64,000 bases of DNA. Origin: Pisolithus tinctorius (lineage: Eukaryota > Basidiomycota > Agaricomycetes > Boletales > Pisolithaceae). Location of the stretch: positions 930,001 to 994,000 of the forward strand of contig JANFAH010000017.1 in NCBI GenBank assembly GCA_024663395.1, given 5' to 3'. Positions 24,523-35,096 of this stretch are shown piece by piece. Numbering within the stretch: the first letter of the stretch is position 1; the number at the start of each line of letters is the position of its first letter. The position numbers and the translations under genes were made by a program. The notes below the pieces were generated by a model. It searched no databases. It was not told the origin of the DNA and worked only from the letters and a program-made list of their open reading frames with translations.

Positions 24523-25398
24523 TGTCATATCCATGACTCTCAGACTCAATCCCAGTCCAGTCCAGACCCCTAGCCCCTAACTCCAGTCAAGTCTGGTCCT
24601 AGTCCAGCCTAGAGAACACAACTCCAGTCCCAGATAACCCAACTCCAGTCTAAATAACTCAAGTCCAGTGTTTTACCCCTATCTCCAGTCCACTCTGGCC
24701 TCCCGGCCTTGTGCTGCTCCACCCTGGTCCTCCCAGGTCCATGTCCAGGTCACCCAGACATAACTCTGGTCTGTTTTCCTTTATTTGTGCTACATTTAGT
24801 CTAGTCCTTTTGTCTGAGTTTTGCTTACTGTACAAACCTGTGTCCAACTCTGGTTATGCTGGTCACCGAGACTTTGACTATTAGTCTTGGCACAGCCTCT
24901 GTGGCTGTCCTCTTGCTAATCATCTTTCTAATAGCTTGTCAACAAGTCCAGCTCTATGTTTGTTACCCTGGACTGGCCTCATGTATTTAACCTCTGTACA
25001 TACTTTGTAGCACCTCAGTCAGAATATCAATTTAGTATTACCCTCAACTCCATACTACACCCCAAGCCTTAAGCTATCCCCAGCCCCTGTCCTGGACCTC
25101 TCCTTGGCTTGCATAAGGGTACAGCACATAAGCTGAGACCAAGGGAGGTAGATCCAACCCTAGACTGGCTTCCCCCTGTGCACACTCCAAGACCAGTCGG
25201 TTTCCCACACTACCAGCCTTGTTCCCATGCTCCTGGCCTTAAGGCCAGTCCTCCAGACTTAGCCCCTGACCTCTGGCCTTAACTCTGGCCCAACCAGACT
25301 TGGCCCCTGTCTCCTGGCCTTAACTTTGGTCACCCAGACTTAGCCACTGTCACCTGGTCTTGAAGCCCAGTCACCCAAGGGTAAACCCATACTTAACA
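24523..25398 (+). mobile_element. Solo LTR (876 bp) related to the second Ty3/gypsy element
   Basis: It begins TGTCATATCCATG and ends ACTTAACA, and is flanked by the 5-bp duplication CCCTT (24518-24522 and 25399-25403). Joining the flanks restores the repeat unit CCCCACCCTTGACATGG found elsewhere in the array. It resembles the 5' LTR at 56.8-57.5 kb: the same start (TGTCATAACCGTG), a TATA-like box (TATTTAA near 24981), then CCTCAGTCAGAATATCAA (56.8-kb copy: CCTCAGTACGAATATCAA) and GGTACAGCACATAAGCTGAG against GGTAGTGCATGAGCTAAA. It carries no genes. It has very few CpG, in contrast to its CpG-rich relative, so it is probably much older. Confidence 0.8.
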
Positions 25399-25995
25399 CC
25401 CTTGACATGGAGAATCTCCAACATGTCATGGAGAATCCCCAGTGGGCCATGGGGAATCCCCAACATGACATGGAGCATCCCCAGTGGGCCATGCAGAATC
25501 CCCAACATGCCATGGAGAATCTCCAACATGACATGGAGAATCCCCAGTGGGCCATGCAGAATCCCCAACATGCCATGGAGAATCCCCATCCTTGACATGG
25601 AGAATCTCCACAGGTCATGGAGAATCCCCACACTTGACATGCAGAATCTCCAACATGACATGCAGAATCCCCAGTGGGCCATGGAGAATCCCCAACATGG
25701 CATGGAGAATCCCCACCCTTGACATGGAGAATCCCCAGTAGGCCATGGGGAATCCCCAACATGGCATGGAGAATCCCCATCCTTGACATGGAGAATCTCC
25801 AATATGACATGCAGAATCCCCAGTGGGCCATGGAGAATCCCCAACATGGCATGGAGAATCCCCAGTGGGCCATGGAGAATCCCCAACATGCCATAGAGAA
25901 TGCCCATCCTTGACATGGAGAACCCCCACAGGCCATGGGTAATCTCCAACATGACATGGAGAATCCCCAACATGACATAGACTCAATCCCCAGCA
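25399..25995 (+). repeat. 21-bp minisatellite, right part
   Basis: About 28 units of ATGGAGAATCCCCAACATGR type with variable 7-nt parts (CATGCC, GTGGGCC, CCCTTGAC). The reverse-strand frames 25340-25978 and 25371-25973 are repeat artefacts. Confidence 0.9.
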
Positions 25996-26619
25996 GGACA
26001 TGGAGTATGCACTTAGAGGATCACCTTCTCTGTCCTTTACACCAACTGTTGATATACCTTGTGGTGTTGTTAGTGTTTGAGCCTCTCAACAGTTCATTCT
26101 TTCATAGGACAATACTCTCTGCTTCATGTTCCTTGTCTCCATCCTCTCACACTTGTGTGATTTTCCTGGTGACAAAGAGGTGATGGTAGTGTCCCAACTT
26201 CTGAAAATCACAGAGTTTTTTCAATGGTATATTTGTTGACTTCATCATGGGAGTTTGTTGGTGTCCAAACTGTCCTCCATCATCTTGTTAGAGCAGCATG
26301 AGGGGCAGGGTGAGCTAAAGCACAGGGTAGGTTAGTTTGAGTGCATAAGGATGAGTGGAGTGTTTGGTCACAGGGATGTTTCCTGAGAGTTAACACCCAG
26401 ATGATTCTGATGTCATATGCAGAAGGTGTCATTCTACCTCCCCTTTCCTCTATCATCTGCCCTGCCCCTTTCTCCCCCTGTACCACTCACCTGCTGTCTG
26501 TTCTCCTCCATCCCCCCTGCCTTTCAAGGAATCCTCCTGATCACCTAGGATTCCAATGCAAGTGCCATAATTGATGGTCTCAAGTTGTGTCACTCTGTAA
26601 GAATGGCTTGCAACTTTCC
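25996..26619. other. No gene seen
   Basis: Short frames on both strands without family resemblance lie between the 21-bp and 44-bp arrays. Confidence 0.35.
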
Positions 26620-27215
26620 ATGGCCTGGGAAAATGGGTCTATGTAGCCTGGGGAAAGCCCAGGTTCACCCTGAAAGGGGGTCTATTTAGCCTGGGGAAAG
26701 CCCTGGTTTGCCCTGGCAAGTGGGTCTATTTGGCCTGGGGAAATCCCAGGATCAACCTGGAAAGCAGGTCTATTTAGCCTGGGGAAAGCCCAGGTTCACC
26801 CTGGCAAGTGGGTCTATTTAGCCTGGGGAAATCCCAGGATCAACCTGGAAAGCAGGTCTATTTAGCCTGGGGAAAGCCCTGGTTTGCCCTGGCAAGTGGG
26901 TCTATTTGGCCTGGGGAAATCCCAGGATCAACCTGGAAAGCAGGTCTATTTAGCCTGGGGAAAGCCCAGGTTCACCCTGGCAAGTGGGTCTATTTAGCCT
27001 GGGGAAAGCCCTGGTTTGCCCTGGCAAGTGGGTCTATTTGGCCTGGGGAAATCCCAGGATCAACCTGGAAAGCAGGTCTATTTAGCCTGGGGAAAGCCCA
27101 GGTTCACCCTGGCAAGTGGGTCTATTTAGCCTGGGGAAATCCCAGGATCAACCTGGAAAGCAGGTCTATTTAGCCTGGGGAAAGCCCAGGATCAACCTGG
27201 AAAGGGGGTCTATTT
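26620..27215 (+). repeat. 44-bp minisatellite with ~132-bp higher-order units
   Basis: The unit is CCTGGGGAAAGCCCAGGTTC followed by ACCCTGGCAAGTGGGTCTAT and TTAG. Three subtypes (AAAGCCCAGGTTCACC, AAAGCCCTGGTTTGCC and AAATCCCAGGATCAACC) rotate, giving a repeating block of about 132 bp. Cores such as CCTGGGGAAATCCCAGG are near-palindromic. The forward frame 26808-27173 is a by-product. Confidence 0.85.
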
Positions 27216-27456
27216 AGCCTGGAGAAAGTCCAATTTGGACCCCAGCTACCCTTTCATTTGATGTATAATATATATATATTATGGAGAAAACATTTTCTCC
27301 AACCCTATTAAATTGCTGCTCTGGAGAATCTCCAGGAATGGTGGTGGAGAATCCCCAAAAGTTGGGAATTCCCACCAAAATGACACCTACTAGGTTAATA
27401 CTTATATCAAAATCTCCAAACCTAATAGGTCTCTGAGGGGGGTTGACTGAAGTGGT
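27216..27456 (+). repeat. Array-end module with hairpin, copy 2
   Basis: Homologous to 11581-11797: AATTTGGACCCCAG, CTCTGGAGAATCTCCAGG, hairpin arms ACCTACTAGGT (27385-27395) and ACCTAATAGGT (27420-27430, one mismatch), a G-rich run and the end TTGACTGAAGTG. Immediately to its right a 5'-truncated WD40 gene begins. Confidence 0.7.
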
Positions 27457-28904
27457 GTGATGGAGCACAGCACTCCACACCTGTATGCTTCTGCACTGCC
27501 ATTTATTCCTTCCAATGCATTGCTATCAATAATGCTCTTGCCAAAATTCCCAAGGCTGGCTAGGGTTGCTGTAGGAGGATTGAAAGGGTGGCCAGTTGAA
27601 CAACATGTACTGCATGGGCATACTTCCTTTGTCAATTCAGTTGCATTTTCACCTGATGGCAAGAGGATTGCCTCTGGCTCTTGGGATGAAACTGTGAGGA
27701 TGTGGGATGTTGAGGGAGGTGTACAGATTGGCAGCCCTCTTGAGGGCCATACTTCTTATGTCAATTCAGTTGCATTCTCCCCTGATGGGAAGAAGATTGT
27801 CTCAGGCTCTTGGGATAACACTGTGAGGGTGTGGGATGTTGAGGGAGATGTGCAGATGGGCAGCCTGCTTCAGGGCCATACAGATGGAGTCTTATCAGTT
27901 GCATTCTCCCCTGATGGGAAGAAGATTGTCTCAGGCTCAAGAGACAACACTGTGAGGGTGTGGGATATTGAGGGAGGTGTGCAGATTGGCAGACCTCTTG
28001 AGGGTCATACTTCTTTTGTCAATTCAGTTGCATTCTCCCCTGATGGGAACAAGATTGTCTCAGGCTCAAGGGATAGGACTGAGGATGTGGGATGTTGAAG
28101 GAGATGTGCAGATGGGCAGTCCTCTTGTGGGCCATAATTCTGGTCTCAATTCAGTTGCATTCTTCCCAGATGGAAAGGCAATTGTCTCAGGCTCTTGGGA
28201 CAAAACCATGAGGTTCTGGGATGCTGAGGGAGGTGTGCAGATTGGTAGCCCTCTTGGGGGCCATACAGATGGAGTCCTTTCAGTTGCATTCTCCCCTGAT
28301 GGGAAGAGGATTGTCTCAGGCTCAAGAGACAAGACTGTGAGAATCTGGGATGCTGAGGGAGGTGTGCAGATTCACAGCTCTCTTAGGGGCCATACAGATG
28401 CAGTCAATTCAGTTGCATTCTCCCCTGATGGGAAGAGGGTTGTCTCAGGCTCTTGGGACAACACTATGAGGGTCTAGGAGAATAAGATGTTGACACTGGT
28501 TGCATCCCATCCCTCCAGCATACTTCATTCATTGCCTCCTGCAGATGGTATGTGGCTTCATCTTCTATCTATTCTTCTTTCACTTAGCCAGCATTGCAGG
28601 CATCAAGGGATATCCCATTTGCTTTTCATTTAACCCCTCACATGCACTGCTCAATAGTAATCTGCTTGTTGATGAGTCCATGCAATGGAAGGCTATGCTG
28701 GTTCAAGCAGTCAAGTTACATGGTGATGGCTGGATCAGAGGCCCAAAGGGACAACTACTACTATGGATTCCCGCAACACTTAGGAGTCCATTTTACTCAA
28801 TGTGGACCACAACAGTCATTCCTAGAGGTTGCTGCATAGAGTTGGACCTGAGTCAGATGGTCCATGACAAAGAATGGTACAAATGTTTCCAAGCCACACT
28901 GTGA
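27457..28904 (+). pseudogene. NWD-type WD40 protein tail, copy A (5'-truncated)
   Basis: It starts abruptly at STPHLYASALPFIP and LPKFPRLARVAVGG, the linker that in fungal NACHT-WD40 (NLR-like) proteins precedes the propeller. Seven WD40 repeats of 43 aa (129 bp) follow, very alike (SVAFSPDGKKIVSGSWDNTV), enough for one seven-bladed propeller. A 52-nt intron starts near 28547 (GTATGT) and ends in TTGCAG. The last exon has PICFSFNPSHALLNSN, GPKGQLLLWIPATLRSPFYS and CIELDLSQMVH, ending at 28904. Two lesions are visible: a net loss of two bases at about 28080 (GACTGAGG where sister repeats have GACTGTGAGG) and a TGG-to-TAG stop at 28475-28477 (copy B has TGG). NWD proteins are thought to act in non-self recognition; the effector and NACHT parts are absent. 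Confidence 0.8.
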
Positions 28905-29250
28905 ATAATGGCTCAGATTGTATTATAATATTGGGTATTCCTGCTGTTGTACTGCTACATATTAGCACACATACCATATTTTTCCAACCATCAATTTACC
29001 CTGCTAATTGCACCCATGTCCTCTGATATCACATGCCACTTTCAATCACACCTCATGACATGTTACCTGGTGAGAAGTACATGTTGCATCCAAACACACT
29101 CATAATAATTCACCAGGAGGATCTCTTAGCTACTAACCATGCCACTAGGCACCATTCTCACCCATTCCTCTGCCCACATGAACTCACAGTGCTGACTACC
29201 TACAGTGATTTTTTGAGAAAGCTGTTGCATGCTGTCAAAGTCTCTTGAGT
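28905..29250 (+). repeat. Duplicated 3' flank of the WD40 genes, copy A
   Basis: About 340 bp downstream of copy A are similar to 32566-32945 downstream of copy B (shared: AATTGCACCCATGTCCTCT, CACTTTCAATCA, GCCCTC-type motifs and CTCACAGTGC), so the duplication included non-coding sequence. Confidence 0.6.
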
Positions 29251-30339
29251 CATATGAGCCTTACCCAAGTGATGTCATTATACCACTCCAGCACCTCATC
29301 CTCTACAGCTCCCTTTTCATTTCCTGTGTGATTTCCTCTTGGTTTTGGTACATTCTTTGGCATGAAGGGCATTGTGAATGGGAAGGGGTGTGGTATGGTT
29401 GTTGTTCTTGATGTCATTGATGTAGCCATAGCAGTTGCAGTTTTGGAAAAGGTCAACAACCTTGTCATATGCAGTTGCTGGGAATCACCACTTGCACTAG
29501 TCCTGATCCCACATGATGATGCCAAAGAAGATGACTGAGGACACACTATTTATTGATATTTCCCCCATGATTCTCCATGATCTAACTTGGGCTAATCTCA
29601 ACATCTTGAGTTTGTCATCCCCTCTTTTTCTTTCTCATCTGCACTATCCTTGTGTAATGGAGATATCTTTTCCTTTTGTCTGCTCACACCTTGTCTTATT
29701 TTATCATAGTTGTCACATCCAATCTTGGCACAAGGTTCTACTCCCTTCTGGACATCTCTTTTACTTATGTGCTGTTTCCTCACACTTCCCCTTGATGTCA
29801 CTGGAGATGTCATGACCCCTGCTTTGGCTACATGCACTTCACATGTGTAGAGACATCTCTATAGTATAGAGGATTATAATACCTTGCCCAGAGACCTCAT
29901 TTGGATTTTCTTTTGGGTTTTTCTTTGTCACTATGTGACCAAGTGAGGCATGAGCAATGTCACTGAGTCTAGTCTTTGGATGACCATAGGTAAGAGGCAT
30001 TCCTTCCCTTTTCCTGTGCCCCCATCTCAACCAACTCATAAGACACTCCTTCACACTCATACCATTTTCAGAATGGCAGACCCCCACATTAAATAGCACC
30101 CAAACTTCACTTTGCTGGCTTTCAGCATGGTATGGGAAACCTTAATGACCTGTCTTACTGTATGTGACATCTCCCTCCAGTGCTCATCCACCCAAATCTC
30201 TGTCCCCTCATCATTGACTGTACAGACTTCCCAGCAGAATTGCTGCCTGCAAAGTGCAGTGTGCCCTATGCACCTATCATCAGTGCTTGATCCCTCCACA
30301 ACTTCCCCACCAGTCCCTAATAGCATGCCCAATGACTCT
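29251..30339. other. Unassigned; short repeat shared with 43.1 kb
   Basis: No gene recognised. The stretch near 29565-29622 (ATGATTCTCCATGATC, AACTTGGGC, GAGTTTGTCATCCCCTC) recurs at about 43100-43160, showing that an unclassified dispersed repeat is present. Confidence 0.35.
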
Positions 30340-30810
30340 TCTGTCACCCAAATCAACCCACAAACTGTTCCCTCCCAGCACCCCATTGACAAAAATTGCA
30401 ACCATGCCTCCAATGCCCATCCAGGGAAAGGTTCATGGCTTGGAAGCCAGCTGGCACCAGCACATCATCCCCACCTTTCTCCAAAGGAGACTCCCAGCAA
30501 GTCTATGATGTGATAGCCCACATATGGGCCATCTCAACAAGAGAAACCTATGGCTCTGTCCTGCTCACCTTCCACACCTTCTGCAATGCAAAAGGAGTCC
30601 CAGAAACAGAAACTCAATGAGCCTCTGCCTCTTCTGAACTTGTTTCCCTGTCCATATCAAGCATGTCCAACATCTCTGCCAATACCACTATTGTAAACTA
30701 CTTCTGTGGGGTTTGTGCATGGAGCATCTTCCATGGTATTGCCTGGTCAAAGAATTAAGCAGAAACTAATGCCCTACTCAAATCATCCAAGGCTTTATCC
30801 CCCCCCCTTC
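30340..30810 (+). pseudogene. Tyrosine-recombinase-like gene, N-terminal fragment
   Basis: The frame with WAISTRETYGSVLLTFHTFC, then a TGA, ASASSELVSLSISSMS, TTIVNYFCGVCAWSIFHGIA and ETNALLKSSKALSPP resembles, from memory, the N-terminal (SAM-like, core-binding) part of the phage-integrase/Crypton-type recombinases common in agaricomycetes (consensus like TYGSGLLVFHVFC, then QRAPAS and NYVYGIRAWHILHG). The TGA at 30618-30620 stands where the consensus has Arg, fitting CGA to TGA. The catalytic half (R..HxxR..Y) is absent because the next sequence belongs to an NWD gene. Probably a dead remnant. Confidence 0.55.
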
Positions 30811-30829
30811 TCTGAAGTGCCCACCCCAC

Positions 30830-32565
30830 ATGTCAGCCCTCGAACCTCTGCACTTGAATACTCTGAATAAGATATGCAGTCACTTCCCTGGCAAGGAGGA
30901 TCATTATGACATAATTGCGATTCTTGAATCTATGGCCCTGCTATTGGGTGGCATTACAGATAGGTCTTTTCCTGTCTGACCACTACATGCAGCATTCTAT
31001 GATTTCCTGATCAATCATTCATGGAGTAGTGTCTACTCCATTGACACATCTGATGGAAATGACCTGGCCTTTGCCACATTGGAAATTCTCCATGATGACC
31101 TTCGATTCAACATCTGTGGATTGGAAAGCTCATACCTGGCAAATGCTGAAATTCCTGATCTGTCACAGAGAATCAAGGGGAGCATCCCACACCATCTCTC
31201 CTACTCTAGTCAATTCTGGGCCCAGCATCTGCAAAAGACAGCATTTGACTTGGAACTTGTGGGGTTGGTGAAGGCTATTGTTTGAAGTGAAAGGATTCTA
31301 TTCTGGCTGGAGGTATTAAGTCTTCTGGGAATGGTTGGAAAGGGTGTAGATGCTCTTAGTACTGTTGCAACATGGCTATGGGTGAGTACCTTTTGTACAG
31401 TGTTTGATGACATCTGACATGAGAATGAAGGGACAAGATGGCTTCAAGGATGTATTGGCATTGGTAGGAGATGGAGTCAAGTTGATTTGGAATTTTGGCA
31501 GTGTGATAGTGCACAGCACTCCACACCTTTATGCTTCTGCATTGCCATTTATTCCTTGCAGTGCATTGTTATCAATGATGCTCTTGCCAAAATTCCCAAG
31601 GCTGGCTAGAGTTGCTGTAGGAGGGTTGAAAGGGTGGCCAGTTGAACAGCAGCTACTGCAAGGCCATGCATCTGCAGTCAATTCAGTCGCATTCTCCTGT
31701 GATGGGAAGAGCATTGTCTCAGGCTCTTGGGACAACACTGTGAGGGTCTGGGATGTTGAGGGAGGTGTACAGATTGGCAGCCCTCTTGAGGGCCATACAG
31801 ATGAAGTCAATTCAGTTGCATTTTCCCCTGCTGGGAAGAGGATTGTCTCAGGCTCTTGGGACAAGACTGTGAGGGTCTGGGATTTTGAGGGAGGTGTGCA
31901 GATTGGCAGCCCTCTTGAGGGCCATAGGGATCCAGTCAATTCAGTTGCATTCTCCCCTGATGGGAAGAGGATTGTCTCAGGCTCAGGGGACAACACTGTG
32001 AGGGTGTGGGATGTTGAGGGAGGTGTGCAGATTGGCAGCCCTCTTGAGGGCCATATAGATGCATTCAGATCAGTTGCATGCTCCCCTGATCAGAAGAGGA
32101 TTGCCTCAGTCTCAGGGGACACCACTGTGAGGGTCTGGGAGAATGAGATGTTTACAATGGTTGCATCCCACCAATCCAGCATACTTCAACCATTCCCTCC
32201 TGTAGATGGTATGTGCCTCCACCTTCTATCTATTGTTATTTCATTCAACAAGAAGTGCAGGTTTCAAGGCATATCCCATTTGCTTTTCATTTGACCCCTC
32301 ACATGCTCTGCTTAATAGTAATCCACTTGTTGATGGGTTCATGCAACAGAAGACTAGTCTGGGTGAAGCAGTCAAGCTACATGATGATGGCTGGATCAAT
32401 GACCCAAAGGGACAACTACTACTTTGGATCCCTCCAAAGCTTAGGAGACCATTTTACTCAATGTGGACCAAAGTAGTCATTCCCAGAGGCTGTTGCATAG
32501 AGTTGGACTTGAGTCAGATGGTCCATGGCAGAGAATTGTGCAAGTGTTTCCATTTCACCCAGTGA
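30830..32565 (+). pseudogene. NWD-type STAND protein, C-terminal half, copy B
   Basis: It begins inside the region following the NACHT ATPase of fungal NWD proteins: SALEPLHLNTLNKICSHF, then PLHAAFYDFLINHSWSS, LAFATLEILHDDLRFNICGL and SYSSQFWAQHLQKTAFDLEL, then FWLEVLSLLGMVG. One TGA (30977-30979) precedes PLHAAF, where Arg would be usual. After an intron starting at GTGAGT near 31381, the frame runs through STPHLYASALPF and four WD40 repeats of 43 aa. A phase-1 intron at 32209-32260 (GTATGT to TGCAG) leads to the last exon (GFKAYPICFSFDPSHALL, GQLLLWIPPKLRRPFYS, DLSQMVHG), ending at 32565. No P-loop is present, so the NACHT domain is missing. Four repeats are fewer than the seven in copy A. 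Confidence 0.8.
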
Positions 32566-32945
32566 ATGATGGCTCAAATTGTATTTTGAGGTTGGGTATG
32601 CCTATTGTTGTACTGTCACAAATTTGTTCATACATCATATTTTTCCAATGTTCATTTTACACTGTTAATTGCACCCATGTCCTCTTTTACAGTACTACAT
32701 ACTGCATGTTATCACACCCCACTTTCAATCATACTTCATGATGTGCTACCTGGTGAGATGTACAAATTGCATCTGAGCACTTGCATAATAATTTGCCAGG
32801 AAGAGCCCTTAACCAGTAACCATACCCCTAGCCACTATTCTCTCCCACCCCTCTGCCCCATCTTTGGCATATATAAGCTCACAGTGCAAACTGCCTACAA
32901 TGATTTTCCCCAGACAGCTGCTGCCTACTCTCAAAAGTTCCTTGA
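32566..32945 (+). repeat. Duplicated 3' flank of the WD40 genes, copy B
   Basis: Partner of 28905-29250. It contains a TATATAAG sequence near 32871 that copy A lacks. The sequence to about 33690 holds no gene that I recognise. Confidence 0.55.
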
Positions 32946-33689
32946 ATCCTGTGACATCCCTGGGTACTGCACTTCCGGTAACCATTTTTCACAAGCATTT
33001 AGGCTGAATAGTTTCTACAAACCATCCAGCCTAATAGCCTCCCAGACCAAGGTCTGCCCAGGGACATCTGGTCATGTCCCAGGGCTATGCATATTTTTAG
33101 GCCCTGGGACAGATGGGATTTCCCACATAGCCATCCATTCAAATGCAATTATTTGGGATGTCCCAAGACTGCCTTGGGTGGCAGGGGTCCCTACTCCAGA
33201 AACTGCAGCTTATATTAGCATTGAAATAGCTGCAGAAATCCTAGCCCCCTTGCTCCTCTGACAGGTTTAATCCACAAAGTATCCTTCAACCTATACATCC
33301 CCTCCCATCCCACCATGCATAGTAGTATACAATAGTACTTTTCATGTACATCTTTGCAATGTTGATTCTGCTGTATTGGGACATCTCACTAGTTGCCAGG
33401 GGGAAGACCCACCTGGGCCTCCACATTTGCCATGAAAATTGCAATAATAAATTCAATCAATCTGTGTCTATACCTCAAGCAATTTGTACTGTATGAAGGA
33501 AGAAGAAGTAAATGGTTTTTGAACACTTGTGTGACAAGCCAATATCTCAAAGTCCCCCACATAGAACATGATGTTGGTCACCTTTGCAACACCATCTGCA
33601 GAGGGCAGAATGTCCCAGATGAGCCTCTGAGGTTGTCATGGGGCATTGTGCTGGTCTGCAAAGGTAACTTAGGAGGATGTGCCATCATA

Positions 33690-33920
33690 GCCCCCTGAGG
33701 CTGGGATAGGACATCCCACCCTCCCCTTTGCCAACCAGTGGGATGTCCCACAACAGCCTCTAAGGCTACATTGGGAAATCCCACTGTTCCCTCTGGCAAG
33801 CAGAGGGATGTCCCACCCTCCCCTTTGGCAAGCAGTGGGATGTCCCACAACAGCCTCCAAGCCTACATTGGGACATCCCACCCTCCCCACTGCCAACCAG
33901 TGGGATGTCTGAGCAGCTTC
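33690..33920 (+). repeat. Palindromic satellite (GGGATGTCCC / GGGACATCCC), part 1
   Basis: Units of about 60-66 bp alternate TGGGATGTCCCACAACAGCC, TCTAAGGCTACATTGGGACA and TCCC with pyrimidine-rich spacers and GGCAAGCAGT. The decamer and its reverse complement alternate, so a strand can fold on itself at many places. Confidence 0.8.
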
Positions 33921-34299
33921 TTGACACTGAGAGGGCCCTGGCTCAATGCTAGCTCTGGTCACATTTTCATTGGGTTAGGAGCTGCAGCTGGAACCCATGC
34001 ATGCTCAGTACAATGGGTCATGCAGCATCCTTAGTAAGTCCAGATCATGTGAGTTACATGGACACAAGGTGACTGATAGTAGGCCTCCTGGAAACACAGC
34101 AGTAAATCCTGATCCATGACATGACACAAGGTCAAAAGGCAATCAGACCATTTGCATGACCCTAGGGGGTGTGCACTGTTTTTGCACTCCAAAAGTGGCC
34201 AGATGAAGGGACCACATTGGAGATGGTGCATTCTGTGCATTAACTTCATGGAGATTTGTTCCCACAGTGCTACCCTAAGCCCCCAAGCTACTGACACTA
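33921..34299. other. Unassigned spacer within the satellite region
   Basis: No gene. The segment 33940-33970 (GGCTCAATGCTAGCTCTGGTC, ACATTTTC) is a diverged copy of 34357-34386, the B-box part of the tRNA-like element below. The stretch CAATCAGACCATTTGCATGA near 34140 recurs at 41620. Confidence 0.35.
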
Positions 34300-34390
34300 G
34301 TACCCAGACCATATGGCTCAGTGGTTGCAGCACCTGGTAAACACCTGGGAGGTCACTGGTTCAATCTTAGGACTGGTCACATTTTCCTCA
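34300..34390 (+). ncRNA. tRNA-like sequence, probably a SINE head or pseudo-tRNA
   Basis: TGGCTCAGTGG (34313-34323) fits an RNA polymerase III A box and GGTTCAATCTT (about 34357-34367) fits a B box; the spacing of about 44 nt start to start is tRNA-like. The stems of a cloverleaf pair poorly, so a working tRNA is unlikely. A partial second copy at 33.94 kb shares the sequence beyond the B box (CTGGTCACATTTTC), as expected of a dispersed short element. Confidence 0.4.
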
Positions 34391-34607
34391 TAAGGCGACT
34401 TTGGGACATCCCTCCCCCCCCTCTGGCAAGCAGTGGGATGTCCCACAACAGCCTCTAAGGCTACATTGGGACATCCCTCCCCCCCATCTGGCAAGCAGTG
34501 GGATGTCCCACAATAGCCTCTAAGGCTACATTGGGACATCCCTCCCCCCTCTGGCAAGCAGTGGGATGTCCCATGACAGCCTCTAAAGCTACATTGGGAC
34601 ATCCCTC
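34390..34607 (+). repeat. Palindromic satellite, part 2 (left of the retroelement)
   Basis: Three and a half units of the GGGATGTCCC satellite, ending in GGGACATCCCTC. The last five bases (CCCTC, 34603-34607) are the target-site duplication of the retroelement. Confidence 0.85.
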
Positions 34608-35059
34608 TGTTACACTCGACCGAAGTCAAGACGTAGGGAGAGCTTGAATCACAGACTAAGGTTTCTACTGAGCAACGGCTGCAGTAACCTCTGTAAACAA
34701 CAGAGGATTTAGGGCAACGCCGGCAAGAGTGGTCCTTGTTAAGGACACTGAGGGCAAAGTTCTGAGAACGCTGTGTATGATTGAGCAGCTCAAGTCTGAG
34801 TCTCCAGGACTTGAGCTGACAGTCTAAATACTACAAGAAGAGGACCATGAGGCATCCACATGTACTCGAGGTAACTACGCCATTGGTTGAACAATGACAA
34901 CACATGTCCTAAGCATGTAACGAGCTAGTAACGCTAGTGGTGGGAATAGAGAGCTGTCGGATCACAGAGAAGACAGCTTCAAAAGGAAACTAAGTCCAAC
35001 GGATCACAAGCAAAGTAAACATACAACAGAAAAGGAAACGTTAGGGGTGAAATGTAACA
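34608..35059 (-). repeat. 3' LTR of element 1
   Basis: 452 bp, TGTTACA at the left and TGTAACA at the right. It has A or T at five CpG positions where the other LTR keeps CpG, and keeps CpG at one where the other lost it. Confidence 0.95.
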
Positions 35060-35072
35060 TTACCCCCTTTCT
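35060..35072 (-). promoter_or_regulatory. Polypurine tract of element 1
   Basis: On the minus strand AGAAAGGGGGTAA directly precedes the 3' LTR, the expected place and composition for the plus-strand primer of reverse transcription. Confidence 0.8.
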
Positions 35073-35096
35073 AAGGGTTGAAGTCCCTGACTTCAA

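Noticed and set aside
24523..25398. Complete LTR retrotransposon in the 21-bp array
   Set aside because: Only one LTR length, no coding sequence, and the duplication closes directly around it.
26808..27173. 121-aa forward frame
   Set aside because: It lies wholly inside the 44-bp array and just follows its 132-bp higher-order period.
30830..31500. Complete NACHT ATPase in WD40 copy B
   Set aside because: No P-loop or Walker B is visible; only the region after the NACHT domain is present.
34300..34390. Functional tRNA gene
   Set aside because: Promoter boxes fit, but the acceptor and T stems do not pair well and no clear anticodon loop can be set; kept only as tRNA-like.
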